Assembly: GCA_016630955.3 (NCBI GenBank)
Contig: CM049989.1
Location: 1,798,001 to 1,862,000, forward strand
Direction: 5' to 3'
DNA: 64,000 nucleotides
Source: Didymella arachidicola
Taxonomy: Eukaryota > Ascomycota > Dothideomycetes > Pleosporales > Didymellaceae
A program made the position numbers and the translations under genes. This document shows positions 11,381 through 21,886 of the stretch, piece after piece (the stretch's first letter is position 1; each line of letters starts with the position of its first letter). The notes beneath the pieces were generated by a model. The model worked only from the letters and a program-made list of their open reading frames with translations, had not been told where the DNA came from and did no database searches.

Positions 11381-12117
11381 TCAGTACTTCCCATTCTCAT
11401 TGACCAACCCTTTCTCCTCATTCTCCTTCTTACTTCTCTGACTCCACTCAGGCGCCTCATCAATCCCATCCTCCTCCTCCTTATCGCCTATCTCCTTCGT
11501 CTTATGCACACTTGTCGGCAAATGCTCGCCTGGCGCATACACAGTGATCAACTCCAGCGGCTGATACCCCTTGGTAACAAACTGATGTTGCGTCCCAGCA
11601 GGAACAACGACAACATCGCCCGCCTTGACTTCCTGGTCCTTGCCCGCGACGGTAGCCAGACCGTGGCCGGATGTGAACATGAGGATTTGGTCGACGGTGT
11701 GGACCTTGAGTAGCTTTTAGCCTCACCCAGACATCAATCTATTTTCAAACACTGGCAAGAAGCAACAAGATTCTGCATGCTTGAAGCAGGCCATTGTCAT
11801 CATCTTGAAAACCGCGAGAGAAATCAGAAGCATACCTCATCGCCGATATCCCCGCCAACAGGGACCTCCATAGCAACAACCTGGCTATACAGCCCCGTGT
11901 GCAGGACGGTCCTGAAATCGCCAAACTCGCGCTTGCTGCTCAGCAAGCCCGGGAAATGCACCATCTTGTGCTGCGGAGGCTCATCTTTGCGGTTTCCGGC
12001 CTGCTTGTAGGCGTCCATGGCGGTGCGGGCTGTGCTGGAGAAGAAGCGTGGTGTGTTGAGGATGAGTGGTCGTGTGGATCGGGATAAGGTGGCTGAGAGG
12101 CGGGCAGTTCTGAACAT
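11381..12117 (-). CDS. Cupin-domain protein with mitochondrial-type leader
   Basis: A 201-residue protein from exons 12117-11836 and 11704-11381 (131-nt intron, GT-AG, phase 0). The first 33 residues (MFRTARLSATLSRSTRP and on) are basic and hydroxylated, like a mitochondrial targeting sequence. The cupin fold spans about 55-160: the HTGLYSQVVAMEVPVGGDIG block, then HTVDQILMFTSGHGLATV, then AGDVVVVPAGTQHQFVT with the second-motif His. The C-terminal 35 residues are charged and probably disordered. The cupin substrate or metal cannot be told; relatives are often annotated simply as cupin domain proteins. A CRE-type site lies about 120 bp upstream. Confidence 0.85.
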
Positions 12118-13017
12118 TGAGAGTTTGACGGTTAGTGTATGGATGTCCGGGGTGCTTTTATGTTGTCTTGTGAGTGCGATGCCGTCGAGTGATGATGCTT
12201 GTCACGTCGCGTCATGGAGCGCGGTCTGGATGTATGACGTCAGTATGCGATACTTGGGCGGTGGAAGCTGGACCCGTGAAGTGAGATAGCTTTGATAGGT
12301 CTCGGTCTGGGTGAATTATGCGATGCTGAGTGATGATTTGTTGGTTGGGCTGTATCGTACCTTCCTGTTATCACAACTAGTGCGCATTAGTGTTACTTCG
12401 CAAGGACCTCGCGCTGTTACACCTAGTCGTCGAAGGACGCTCCGGTAAATGGATCAGGTGTAGGAAGTCTGAAAGATGCAGACGCTGTGAGTAATGCCTT
12501 GATGTAGCGCAGCAATTGATCTGTTGCAGCAACGTGGAGTTGCTTCCATATGCACTGTTCAGCGCGAAAGAGCCGCACGAAGACATAATGGGTTGAAATG
12601 AGTAAGTAGTACGCGTGTCAGTTGCTTGGTAGCGATGAATGTGAAGCTGGAGATTACATGAGAATTATTGTACATGTTTATATATGGCTGATGCTACAAT
12701 GCGATGTGATGCCGCTGCGGGACATCGTCACCCCATCTTGTGGTGTTCTGACCTTCGCTCAGCATCGCGTGAGCGACTATGAAGTCACGCCACGTCCGTG
12801 TCATCTAGGTCGTGCAGCCACCCACCGAGGCTCCCCGTTAGAGACAACCCAGAGTCGCGGGTCATGTCGATGCCGCGCCGGGGCCGAACCACTGGCTCAG
12901 GACCCGCAGCTTAGTTGGCTGCTGCTAATGTGGTGCCTTCCATTGTTGGATGTATGCGTCCTGGATCTCTTGCGACACATAACCTCTTTCAGGTTTACAG
13001 AGAACGCTTTTCCTCAT
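12118..13017. other. Intergenic upstream of the cupin gene
   Basis: About 900 bp between the cupin start and the ABC transporter stop. Apart from the CRE site, no element, RNA gene or coding frame is convincing. Confidence 0.5.
12235..12242. promoter_or_regulatory. CRE-type palindrome TGACGTCA
   Basis: A perfect 8-bp ATF/CREB site 118 bp upstream of the cupin start codon. bZIP factors of the Atf1/Pcr1 group bind such sites in stress responses. One chance copy is expected per about 65 kb, and two other copies occur in this window, so function is uncertain. Confidence 0.35.
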
Positions 13018-15423
13018 CTAGACCCTGTTCTGACTGGCCTGCTCTCGAGTCTCGTGCTCAAGCTCCCGCTCAATCTCTTCTTCCTCAGTAGGCCCGGGGC
13101 CCTTGATCTTCCTTGTGTCGACTTCGCCACCGCTCATCTGCCATTCCATGAGCTTGCTAAAGGCACCGTCAGGATTGGAAGACAGCTCCTTGTATGAGCC
13201 TTCCTCAGCAACCTCGCCGTCCGCGTTGATGCAAATGATGCGGTCAGAGCGTTTGATGGTCGACAAACGGTGAGCAATGCTGATCGTGGTATTGTTCTCG
13301 GCCAGCAACTTGCCAAGTGCCTGATTTACGAGAGTCTCGGACTCGGCGTCCAGAGCACTGGTAGCCTCGTCAAGGATGAGAATATCAGGCTTCTTGATAA
13401 GCGCACGTGCAATAGCAATACGTTGCTTCTGACCACCAGAGAGCTGTGTGCCGCGAGCACCGACGTGGGTTTCGAGACCATCAGGCTGTTTACATTAGAC
13501 ATAACCGTGGTGAAGGGCCTTGTTACTTACGAAGTCGCTGATGAACTGGCAGTTGGCCTTGCGAGCTGCGGCCACGATCTCAGCACGGGTTGCCTGTGGA
13601 ACACCGTACGCGATGTTCTCTGCGATGGTTCCAGAGAATAAGACAGGCTCCTGCCCGACGAACCCAATCTTCCTTCTCAGCTGCTTGGCGTTAAGCTTGG
13701 TGATGTCGCGTCCATCGATGGTGATGGTTCCTGCGGTAGGCACATAGAAACGTAAGAGCAGACTTGCGACTGTCGACTTTCCGGCTCCACTGGGCGCTAC
13801 GATAGCAATATTTGTACCCTGCTCGATGCGGAAGTTGATGTCTTTGAATATGCTGACAGCCGGTCTTGTTGGGTAGGCGAATGATACGTGCTTGAACTCA
13901 ATCGGTCCGCGCGCAGACTTCACGGCCTCACCCTTGGTCGGCGAGAGACTCGGCTGGCGATCCTGGAGCTCGAAAAGACGACTCGCGGCACCAACTCCCT
14001 TCATCATTTCGCCATAGAAGCCGGAGAGGCCAACCATACTGGACCCAGCGTACGCGGTGTACATGAGGAAAGACGTGAGCTCACCAATTGAGATGAGACC
14101 GTTCTTGACCATGCCGCCTCCGACGTAGAGGATCACTATGATGGTGAGGTTGCCCATCAGTCCCGTGCTACCATAGAACCCTGCAGCAACCACAGCCTCC
14201 TTTTTTCCAAGCGCGAATATCCTCTTGATCTGGCGGTTATAGCGCGAAGCTTCCTGGACTTCTCCAACGAATGCTTGACTAGTTCTGACGTTGCCGAGTC
14301 GCTCTTCTGCAATCTTTGTAAGGGTACCGAGGTTCTTCTGAATCTTTCGACTCAGCGTTCGCAGTGACCGACCGGAGATGAACGCGACTATGGCAACGGG
14401 CGGTCCGATCAGTGCGAGAATACCTGTGAGTTTGAGACTGACATAGCCCATCATGGCAAACCCAGCAGCACCGCTGACTAGCGAACGAAGACCGTCTGAC
14501 AAGTTCTGCGTGATACTCTTGCCAACGATGATGGTGTCCGAACCGAGGCGGGAGATGAGGTCACCAACACGGTTCGCGTCGAAGAACTCGGCGTTCTGGA
14601 CAAACGTTTTGCGGTAGAGCTGGGACCGTAGGCGTGCCACAATGCGCTCACCAACAATTCGGAGGATGACAATACGGCCGAAGTTGGCAGCAGCGCCTGC
14701 GCAGAGGACCGAAGCCAGGGCAACGTAGAACGTGGTCATATCCATGCCAAAGAGCAGACCGTCAGTCTTCTCAGCCTGTGTTGCTGCGTCCAAAATTCGA
14801 CCAATAGAAAACGGAATTGACATAGAGATGGCAGAGGAGAACAGCAGAAAAACGAATGCCCACGAAAGGGTGCCCATCTCTGGCCTGGCAATCTTGATCA
14901 AGCGCCAGATCTCGCCCATGCCACCGCCTGCCTGCGAGTTGCCCTCTTTGCTGAGCTTCGCGCTCAAGTTGACCTGCCGCGCTGCAGTGGCCTTTTCTGA
15001 CTTTGCAAAGCCCTGCGACTCCTCAGGCTCACCGTCGTTCTCTTCCAGATCAATGGTGCCCTTCTCCTCCATCTCCTGTTTGTAAGATTTGCGCGGCTTA
15101 GTCACTGTCTTGACCTGTGCTTCAGCTAGTATTCTCGACGCAGCAAACATGCGTGCGGGCTGCTGAAAGACATTGCGCCGGGTAGTGCCCGCGGGCGTGA
15201 ATCGTGGGGCGGCGCAGGAGGGGAACAGTGATGACGCACGTCTGCTCGCGCATTGTATCGTGGAGACGGCGGTAGCGGATTTAGGCGTAGATTTGGTAGT
15301 GACGAATGCTCTCGAGAGCACCGTTATGGGCGAACTGGTCGTGATGCGCGGGTGTATGGAGCAGAGCACTCCGCTGCCCGGGCCATGCCAGGTCTTCGCC
15401 GCGAACGCCGCGGATCCGCGCAT
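13018..15423 (-). CDS. MDL1: Mitochondrial ABC half-transporter, MDL1/ABCB10-like
   Basis: An inner-membrane peptide-exporter-type half transporter of 786 residues, with exons 15423-13531 and 13485-13018 (45-nt intron). Residues 1 to about 105 form a Ser/Thr/Arg-rich mitochondrial leader. The transmembrane domain spans about 185-465 (WAFVFLLFSSAISMSIPFSIG starts helix 1). The nucleotide-binding domain starts at about 507. Walker A is APSGAGKST (543-551), the signature LSGGQKQR (646-653), Walker B ILILDEATSALD (666-677), and the H-loop AHRLST lies in exon 2. The first Walker A residue is Ala, not the usual Gly. The C-terminal 40 residues are acidic and Gln/Glu-rich. The family is linked to mitochondrial peptide export and oxidative stress resistance. 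The symbol is by similarity and could equally be a sister paralogue (MDL2). Confidence 0.9.
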
Positions 15424-15615
15424 TGTGTCGCGGGACGGACAGGCTGTCTACCTGGATTTGGTTCTGGAAGTACGCGGTATGGAGGCAATCGACATGGCGG
15501 TGGGTGGTAACAAGCTGAGACGATGCTGAGAGCTTCCAAAAAGTTCGGCCTGGTCGTGACGAAAGGATGCCGGAAGAGGTCGAGCACGGACACGTGAAGC
15601 CTCCGATTGGATCTA

Positions 15616-15664
15616 ACGTGTTCCACCAGTAAGCTGGCCACACCAATAAACTGGCCACCCCACC
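15616..15664 (+). repeat. Left terminal inverted repeat of the 15.6-kb element
   Basis: 49 bp beginning ACGTGTTCCACCA. By hand alignment 41 of 49 positions match the reverse complement of the right end, with no gaps. It follows a TA target dinucleotide. Confidence 0.88.
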
Positions 15665-15723
15665 GAACTTAACGCGACTCAGCTTGCGCCAATAATTGTA
15701 ACTCGACAACAACGTCCTAAGCA

Positions 15724-17323
15724 GATCTCTTGTGAAGGTAGATTAAGTCTTGCGATAGTCTCTCATCAGAATAACCCACGTCAATCACTCCGCGGGCTTG
15801 CAACAGCGTACGAGGTCCCAAGATTGACTCTGCAGACGCGTCTTCGCGGTATCCAGCCACGACTAGAGACAGTCTCTGTCAACCGCAAGCTATTAACTAC
15901 TGAAGAGCAGTCTCTCGTGCAGTGGATCCTAGACCTTGATCGACGAGGATTTCCACCCCAGATCATCGACGTACGACGTATGGCAGACGCTCTACTCGCT
16001 AGCCGCGGCCAAGATCCTCCTCCTCCACTTGTAGGCAAGAACTGGGTGTCGCGCTTTGTCAACAGCCAGTCTGAGCTACAGACAAAGTGGAATAGGAAGT
16101 TCCACAGCCAGCGCGCTTGCTGCGAGGATCCTGTCGCTATCGCAGCGTGGTTCAAGCTCGTAGAGGAGACGCGCCAGGCCTATGGGATACTAGACGCAGC
16201 CACGTACAACTTTGATGAGACTGGCTTTATGATGGGCGTCGCAGCGACGTCTAAAGTAGTCACGAGCTTAGATACAGCAGGTCGCGCTACTGTTATACAG
16301 CCAGGTGATAGAGATTGGGTTACGACGATTGAGTGTATCAACGCGTCTGGCTGGTGTCTCCCACCATTCGTGATCCTGTCTGGTAAGCTCCACCAGGCTA
16401 GCTGGTATCAACACCTCCCGCCAGACTGGGTAGTCGCTGTATCAGACAACGGCTGGACGACAGATGAGCTTGGTGTAGAGTGGGTAAAGCACTTTAACAG
16501 ACATACGGCGTCTCGTACGTGTGGAGTCTACCGTCTTCTTATCCTTGACGGCCATAGCAGCCATGCTACACCCGAGTTTGGCTAGTTCTGCACAGAGAAC
16601 AAGATTATCACTCTCTGTATGCCAGCGCACGCGTCACATCTGCTCCAGCCGCTTGACGTAAGCTGCTTCTCTCCTCTTAAGCGAGCGTACGGTCACGAGA
16701 TCCAGGAGCTCGCCCGCCAAGGCGTCTACCACGTTGACAAGATAGACTTCCTCACGATCTATACACGGATCGGGCCGACAGTATTCACGCAGGAGAGTAT
16801 TCAGGCTGGCTTCCAGGTGATAGGGCTTATCCCTCCCTGTCCAGATCGCGTTGTATCGTCGCTCACAGTCGTCCGGACCCCATCTCCACAAGCAACAACA
16901 GCAGACAACAACGTCGCATGGACAGCAGAGACGCCGCGTACAGTAGCGCAGCTTGAGCAGTAGGCTCGACATGTACAGGACCTGCTTCGTCGCCAGTCAC
17001 AGAGCCCAACAAGCCAAGCTATCCGCCAGCTTGTTAAAGGATGCCAGCTTGCTATGAACTCAGCCACTATACTCGCAGAGGAGAATAGGAAGCTTCGTAC
17101 GGCTAGTCAGCGCCAGCAACGTAGAAGAAATCAGCAGCGTCAGTATATAGCTCGTGGAGGGGCGCTACAGGCTCAGCAAGGCCAGCAGCTTGCTGCAGAG
17201 GCAGAAAGGGTGGTCGCGGAGGTTGAACAAGCTCTAGCCACTCAAGGACGTCAGCGCGCACCACCAACGTGTACAAAGTGCCATGTCCAAGGACACTCAA
17301 GGACTCAATGTAGACAGTTATAG
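15724..17323 (+). pseudogene. pogo/Fot1 transposase, broken by two TAG codons
   Basis: The frame opens with a degenerate pogo-type helix-turn-helix (AIVSHQNNP, then LATAYEVPRLTLQTRLRG). The CENP-B-type DNA-binding part follows (GKNWVSRFVN), then the DDE domain: first Asp in YNFDETGFMMG, second in LLILDGHSSH, third in LLQPLDVSCF. TAG at 16583-16585 interrupts the DDE domain, where relatives have a residue before FC, and a second TAG lies at 16961-16963. The C-terminus is a coiled, Gln-rich stretch ending in a zinc knuckle (CTKCHVQGHSRTQC). Both stops could be CAG-to-TAG changes. No in-frame ATG start is evident near the N-terminus. It cannot make a full transposase unless stops are read through. 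Confidence 0.85.
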
Positions 17324-17399
17324 CCTGCTTTATTATAAACTACGACTCTATTATCTTGTGTTGTTGTGGGGCTATCGCGTTGAGCATCGCGTCAGCTGT

Positions 17400-17448
17400 G
17401 GTGGGGTGGCCCGGTTGCTGGTGTGGCCCACTTGGTGGTGGAACACGT
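17400..17448 (-). repeat. Right terminal inverted repeat of the 15.6-kb element
   Basis: 49 bp ending in GGAACACGT before a TA dinucleotide, the reverse-complement partner of 15616-15664. Confidence 0.88.
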
Positions 17449-17450
17449 TA

Positions 17451-18136
17451 GATGGCGCAAGATGACCAACCTCAACGCGTTAGTAATATTGTACAGATCA
17501 ACAGAAAAACACCTAAGTAATGAAGGAGTTAATGCTTTAGGCCTGAAAGTTGACCTGCTGGCCGGCCGCTTGCAGCTCCGGCGAATGCGAGGTGTCACGA
17601 CGTCATACATACTGTTAAGCTTCGAATTCGAGGTTTATAGCCTCCCCAACGCGCCACGAGCCAACAATGTGAAGTGAGCGTCCAGCAACTGCTGCAACTG
17701 CTTCAACTGCTGCAACATTAACAGCGCGACTCAATCCACTACACGGGACACACACCGTATGTTTGAACAGAATGTTCCCTCGGTATACTTTGATGACAAG
17801 ACGCCCGCTTCAGGCAGCCAGCACGCACAGCCACACGATGACTCCGCGCTGAGTGAATGCTCACATCGACCCATTGTACCAACAAGAAGGTGCGACCTTG
17901 AGAATTCATTGGACGCTTGAAGCCACACCCAATGCAATTGAACACAAAACTCACATAACAGCACAACTTGCATGCTATTCAAAAGACCATAACAGAGGAT
18001 AGAATACTCTGCATCGAGCACTCAGAATCTTACAAGTCTAGAGTAGACTGGCCTGAATTCTCAGTTCTATTTTTAATTTCCATTGATTTCCATTGAGAGT
18101 CTGGTTCATCGAGCTACTGCTAAATTGCTAGAAGAC
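17451..18136. other. Intergenic upstream of the RNA cyclase gene
   Basis: About 690 bp. It holds a short irregular CTGCAA/CTGCTGCAA tract (about 17674-17718) and otherwise nothing that I can name. It should contain the cyclase promoter. Confidence 0.45.
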
Positions 18137-19255
18137 ATGGCGCCCTCAAAACCCGATATTATCCACCTTGAAGGCACTACACTAGAAGGCGGTGGTCAAC
18201 TCTTACGCATCGCGCTTGGTCTCGCCAGCCTCACCAGCAGGCCCGTCCACATCGCCAACATACGAGGGAAACGCTCAGGAGGCGGCGGTCTGAAGCCACA
18301 ACACCTCACATCGATGCTATGGCTCGGCCAAGCCAGCAATGCGCGAATCAGTGGTGCAGGTCTGAAGAGCAAAGAGATCACGTTCACACCTCGTCCGCTG
18401 CCATCAGTTCACCATGATATCCTAGCGGGCAATGTTTCGATCAGTCAAAGCACACCAGGAAGTATCGCCCTCGTACTTCAAGCCATTCTACCATACCTGC
18501 TCTTCTCCGGTGCGCACAATCCCATACAGCTACGCATTACAGGAGGGACCAACGTATCAAATTCACCATCAATAGACTATGTCAAACAAGTCCTGATCCC
18601 CATGCTTGGTCTCATCGGCATACCTTCCATCTCTTCCACACTCCACTCCCGCGGCTGGTCAACAGGCCGTACCTGTTTAGGCAGCGTCACTTTTAGTATC
18701 ACCCCTCTCAACTCGGCCCTCCCAGCATTCAAGCTCACAGACCGCGGACCCATAATCAGCGTCCATGCGAACATCATTGCTCCGTCGCAAACCGAGCAAG
18801 ACTTCCGCGATAACCTGGACCTTATGTTCGAGAGGCAACACTCCCGCTTCTTTGGCGATGCACAAGACCGAAATATCAGCATCTCGTTCTCGCCGTCCCA
18901 GCACGAGAAGCGGTACTACCTCCTCCTCGTCGCTACGTCCTACGTCGGCGTAAAGCTGGGCCGCGATTGGCTGTACGACGGCGGCGTGCGCGCCGGCAAA
19001 ACGATTCAGATTGTTCCGAGCATCGTGCGCAAAGTGTCTGATGATTTGCTGGCTGAGATAGCGCATAATGGGTGTGTGGATGAGTGGATGGCGGATCAGC
19101 TCGTTGTTTACCAAGCGCTTGCTAAGGGTGCGAGTAGGATTGATCATGGGAGGAAGGGGGATGGCAAAGTGGAAGCGAGTCTGCATGCGAAGACTGCGGT
19201 ATGGGTTGCTGAGACAGTTGCTGGGGCGAGATTTGATGGGGAGGGGGGGGGGTGA
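18137..19255 (+). CDS. RNA 3'-terminal phosphate cyclase (RtcA type)
   Basis: Converts an RNA 3'-phosphate to a 2',3'-cyclic phosphate using ATP. A single exon of 372 residues starts at the ATG at 18137 (MAPSKPDIIHLEG). The signature EGGGQLLRIALGLASLT is at about residues 14-30, then IANIRGKRSGGGGLKPQHLT (35-54) and TPGSIALVLQAILPYLLF. The motif SLHAKTAVWVAE near residues 352-363 aligns with the region holding the adenylated histidine of the bacterial enzyme. These catalytic-type motifs favour the true cyclase over the Rcl1 ribosome-assembly relative. The frame ends in a run of ten G (19243-19252) and stops at once. Another frame past the run continues for about 30 codons (EGVGLYPDRG to GLKLHA), so the C-terminus is probably cut by a one-base slip there. 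Confidence 0.88.
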   Translation: MAPSKPDIIHLEGTTLEGGGQLLRIALGLASLTSRPVHIANIRGKRSGGGGLKPQHLTSMLWLGQASNARISGAGLKSKEITFTPRPLPSVHHDILAGNVSISQSTPGSIALVLQAILPYLLFSGAHNPIQLRITGGTNVSNSPSIDYVKQVLIPMLGLIGIPSISSTLHSRGWSTGRTCLGSVTFSITPLNSALPAFKLTDRGPIISVHANIIAPSQTEQDFRDNLDLMFERQHSRFFGDAQDRNISISFSPSQHEKRYYLLLVATSYVGVKLGRDWLYDGGVRAGKTIQIVPSIVRKVSDDLLAEIAHNGCVDEWMADQLVVYQALAKGASRIDHGRKGDGKVEASLHAKTAVWVAETVAGARFDGEGGG

Positions 19256-20163
19256 GGGCGTAGGTTTATATCCTGATCGCGGGGTAGGAGGCGGATGTGA
19301 GGAGAAGCTAACTGATGAGCTGAAGGGGCTAAAGCTGCATGCTTGATTGTTGCACTTTCGATGTAGTCGAAGCACGTGGACTATCTGCTTTGCACTGAAT
19401 GGTTAACTCAACGAAGCAGATTCCTCATCAATCTGTACTCATCAATCCGAGTCTATCCACATACTGCTTCCCATATCGGATCCACCTCAGCCTTAGCTTC
19501 TCCTTGAAGGACTCTCCCCCAAGCCTTCTTCGGTCAAGCGGGCAGCTTCCTCGCGTACCGCAGCCCTGAGTTGTTTCTTCGTTAGCTTCTTGTTGCTGAT
19601 AGAAATGTCCGGATACGCTCTACAAGCTCGCTAGCATTGTCGAGGGTCATCGAAGCCCACTTCCTCGATAGCTGCGCAGCCTTATACCCAATCTGTCAAG
19701 TTTCGGAACCTTCTGTGGCAAACCTCCCGAAGGCTTGGAATGTGTGCGCCCCGCTGCATAAATCCGAGATCCCAGTCATTGACGTTCACCATGCTCGTTT
19801 CGCCTGTGCATAAAGATGCAATCCAATCTGTAACGTCGTCAAGTAGGGCTGTGACAAGACGATTCCCAGTTCTCCGCGTTTCAGATCGCATCGACCAATC
19901 AGACCAGGGCTTACGACTGCCATACAACAGGAGCATCCCAACGGCCAGGCGCTGCTCGCGTGTATGAACAATGAAGTAGAAACGGTAATGCGGCCGGTGG
20001 GCAAGTAGAAGCCAGGAGTGACCCGCGTTGAGCGACGAAAAGGAGGATCCTGTTCGTCCATTTGTAGTCGAGAGTCCTACAGACCCTGAGCGGAAGGCTG
20101 CCTATCGTTCTTTGCTGTTCCCTTACTGTCCTTCTTTTACTTGTCGTTTTGATACTTTTTAAC
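19256..20163. other. Intergenic with decayed coding remnants
   Basis: About 900 bp between the cyclase and the next rightward gene. Its minus strand contains protein-like fragments (see the pseudogene entry); otherwise it should hold the promoter of the gene at 20164. Confidence 0.4.
19420..19936 (-). pseudogene. Possible degraded gene remnant, family unknown
   Basis: Reading leftward, coding-like pieces occur in different frames: TDWIASLCTGETSMVNVNDW (19850-19750 area), then ASMTLDNASELVERIR, then ISNKKLTKKQLRAAVREEAA with EEAARLTEEGLGES, then FKEKLRLRWIRYGKQYVDRL. They overlap or abut but change frame at least twice and contain stops. The charged, helical pieces look like genuine former protein. 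I cannot name the family, and the call rests on amino-acid pattern alone. It could be a spliced gene with unusual introns, but I found no donor/acceptor pairs that join the pieces. Confidence 0.3.
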
Positions 20164-21633
20164 ATGCCGTCCTTTGCTTTCTGGAAAAGCTCGAAACCAG
20201 ACGAATCCCAATCCCCACTTCTCAGTGACGCCGCAGTAAAGGCAGAACTTAGCGTGATCATTCCAGGTGCTTCGAAGGGCGTCGACCTTAACCCGGGGAA
20301 CCAAGACTCAGGAGTGTTTCTGTTCGATGACGATGCTCAAGAAATACCCGGGGATGAGACTCCAGTCATAGGGCCAACGACAGGTCTGCTGACCGAGGCA
20401 GTTCAAGAACAGTCTATGCAGTCGCTGCCAAGCAGTGCACTGAGGATGGAAGCTTCGTTGTTGGACGTCCATGAACTTTCACCACTCCCTCATTCGCCTG
20501 CACTCGTGCCCGAGGAACCACTAGTACAAGACCACGTCGGGTCGAGAGAGAATATTGGTTCACAGATAGCGGAAGAGGAGGAAGTAACACCGCAGGTCGA
20601 GTCTCCGCAGCCCGAGTCACGTCCGTTGGAGGAGCTCTCGTGCGTGACCGATGCGAGTAGGGAAGAGAGCGGTCCTGCTGCTCCACCACAACCAGTCTCT
20701 TCAGCGACAAAAGAAGCGGGCACTATTCTAAAAGTTGAAAAGAGGGCGGTACCTGCAGCTCTTGCAGTACACGAGACAAGCGTCCGGGACCGAGACTCCG
20801 GCGTATACCTGTCGGATTGTGAGACCCCTTCAGCTCAATCGCGGCCGGCCTCGATCGTTTCCAATGATAACGCTCCGCTTCGATCGCGTGTCACGTCGCT
20901 TTCAAAGCCCTCGACGCCGTCCTCCCCGCGCACGAACTCGATTACCCGGCTGCAACGTCCAGCTGAGCTGAACCTTGGCTTCGGTGGCGCAGCAGACTCA
21001 GTAAAACCCAAGTCAGAACTCGATTTGCGTTACGATCTGATTCGCAACTCGAAAACGCAGTCGAAGGCAGCCTTGCGGTCGCCCACACAGCTGTTACAGG
21101 ACCGTTTAAACATGTCACCCAACAAGAAGAACGCGGAGGAGAAGATTCGTGTATTCACACCACCGCGAGCGACAGTCAACGGCTGCGTGATGCCTGGCCC
21201 TGGAGTGCAGGCGGAGGCGTTCACAAGCACATCTGTCCGCGCAAAGACAGAGGCAGGAGGGCGTCCAGCCTGGTGGTGCAAATTCGATAAGCTCGTCGTT
21301 TTTGATGGGCTTGATCAGGTTGACGGTGAATTGAGGTTCCGAACGCGAACTAGCAAGGGCCTGACCATTGCAAAAAGACGGGGCGATTTGGAGACCGTGG
21401 TGATTCCATTAGACTGTACTCACTGTCAAGAAATGCTCAATCGACACGAGTGGAAGTCCGACATGCGAGTGTGCCAACGCAGCGTTTGCTGGGATTGTAA
21501 AGAGAGATGTAAGTGGGAATTTGAGCAAGAGAAGATGATGACTGTTGCTACGCCGCGTACAGAGGCAAACAGGGACAGAGCCGACAGCGTACTTCAAGAT
21601 GAGCGAGAGAAGGGCCATGAGCTGAGGGTGTAG
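20164..21633 (+). CDS. Fungal hypothetical protein with C-terminal cysteine cluster
   Basis: A 489-residue single-exon protein that I do not recognise. The start is the ATG at 20164 (MPSFAFWKSSKPDES). Residues 1 to about 380 are low-complexity and acidic/Ser/Pro-rich, with two similar DSGV(F/Y)L boxes (QDSGVFLFDD and RDSGVYLSDCE) that look like repeated short linear motifs. The last 110 residues look ordered: WWCKFDKLVVFDGLD, then a cysteine-rich block DCTHCQEMLN ... VCQRSVCWDCKERCKWEFE whose spaced Cys pairs could bind zinc. No membrane segment or signal peptide. A regulatory or scaffold role is conceivable but unproven. Confidence 0.75.
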   Translation: MPSFAFWKSSKPDESQSPLLSDAAVKAELSVIIPGASKGVDLNPGNQDSGVFLFDDDAQEIPGDETPVIGPTTGLLTEAVQEQSMQSLPSSALRMEASLLDVHELSPLPHSPALVPEEPLVQDHVGSRENIGSQIAEEEEVTPQVESPQPESRPLEELSCVTDASREESGPAAPPQPVSSATKEAGTILKVEKRAVPAALAVHETSVRDRDSGVYLSDCETPSAQSRPASIVSNDNAPLRSRVTSLSKPSTPSSPRTNSITRLQRPAELNLGFGGAADSVKPKSELDLRYDLIRNSKTQSKAALRSPTQLLQDRLNMSPNKKNAEEKIRVFTPPRATVNGCVMPGPGVQAEAFTSTSVRAKTEAGGRPAWWCKFDKLVVFDGLDQVDGELRFRTRTSKGLTIAKRRGDLETVVIPLDCTHCQEMLNRHEWKSDMRVCQRSVCWDCKERCKWEFEQEKMMTVATPRTEANRDRADSVLQDEREKGHELRV

Positions 21634-21886
21634 ATCGCCACTTGGGCTGGCAGTTTGTGAGCCCGCGCATCGGGTAGTCTTGCATTGACATGGCGCAGTC
21701 CATTGCCTACTTTCGTCGTTAGATACCAATTTGTAAATAGAGCCAAGACAACCTCACATCAACAACATCCAGACCTCGAGCGATCAAGTTCGGAAGCGCT
21801 TCCAACCCAAGTATTGCAGTGTTTAGTGATTTAGTGGATCTTGGAAGCACACAGATATGATTTGCGTCAAGAGCAAATGGTTGACT

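Larger units (their letters stand above)
15616..17448 (+). mobile_element. pogo/Fot1-type DNA transposon (Tc1/mariner superfamily), degenerate
   Basis: A complete 1,833-bp element bounded by 49-bp terminal inverted repeats and by TA dinucleotides (15614-15615 and 17449-17450), as expected of a TA target duplication. It carries one transposase frame that is broken by two stops. The left end is only 193 bp upstream of the MDL1-like start codon, so the element probably sits in or next to that promoter. Confidence 0.9.
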
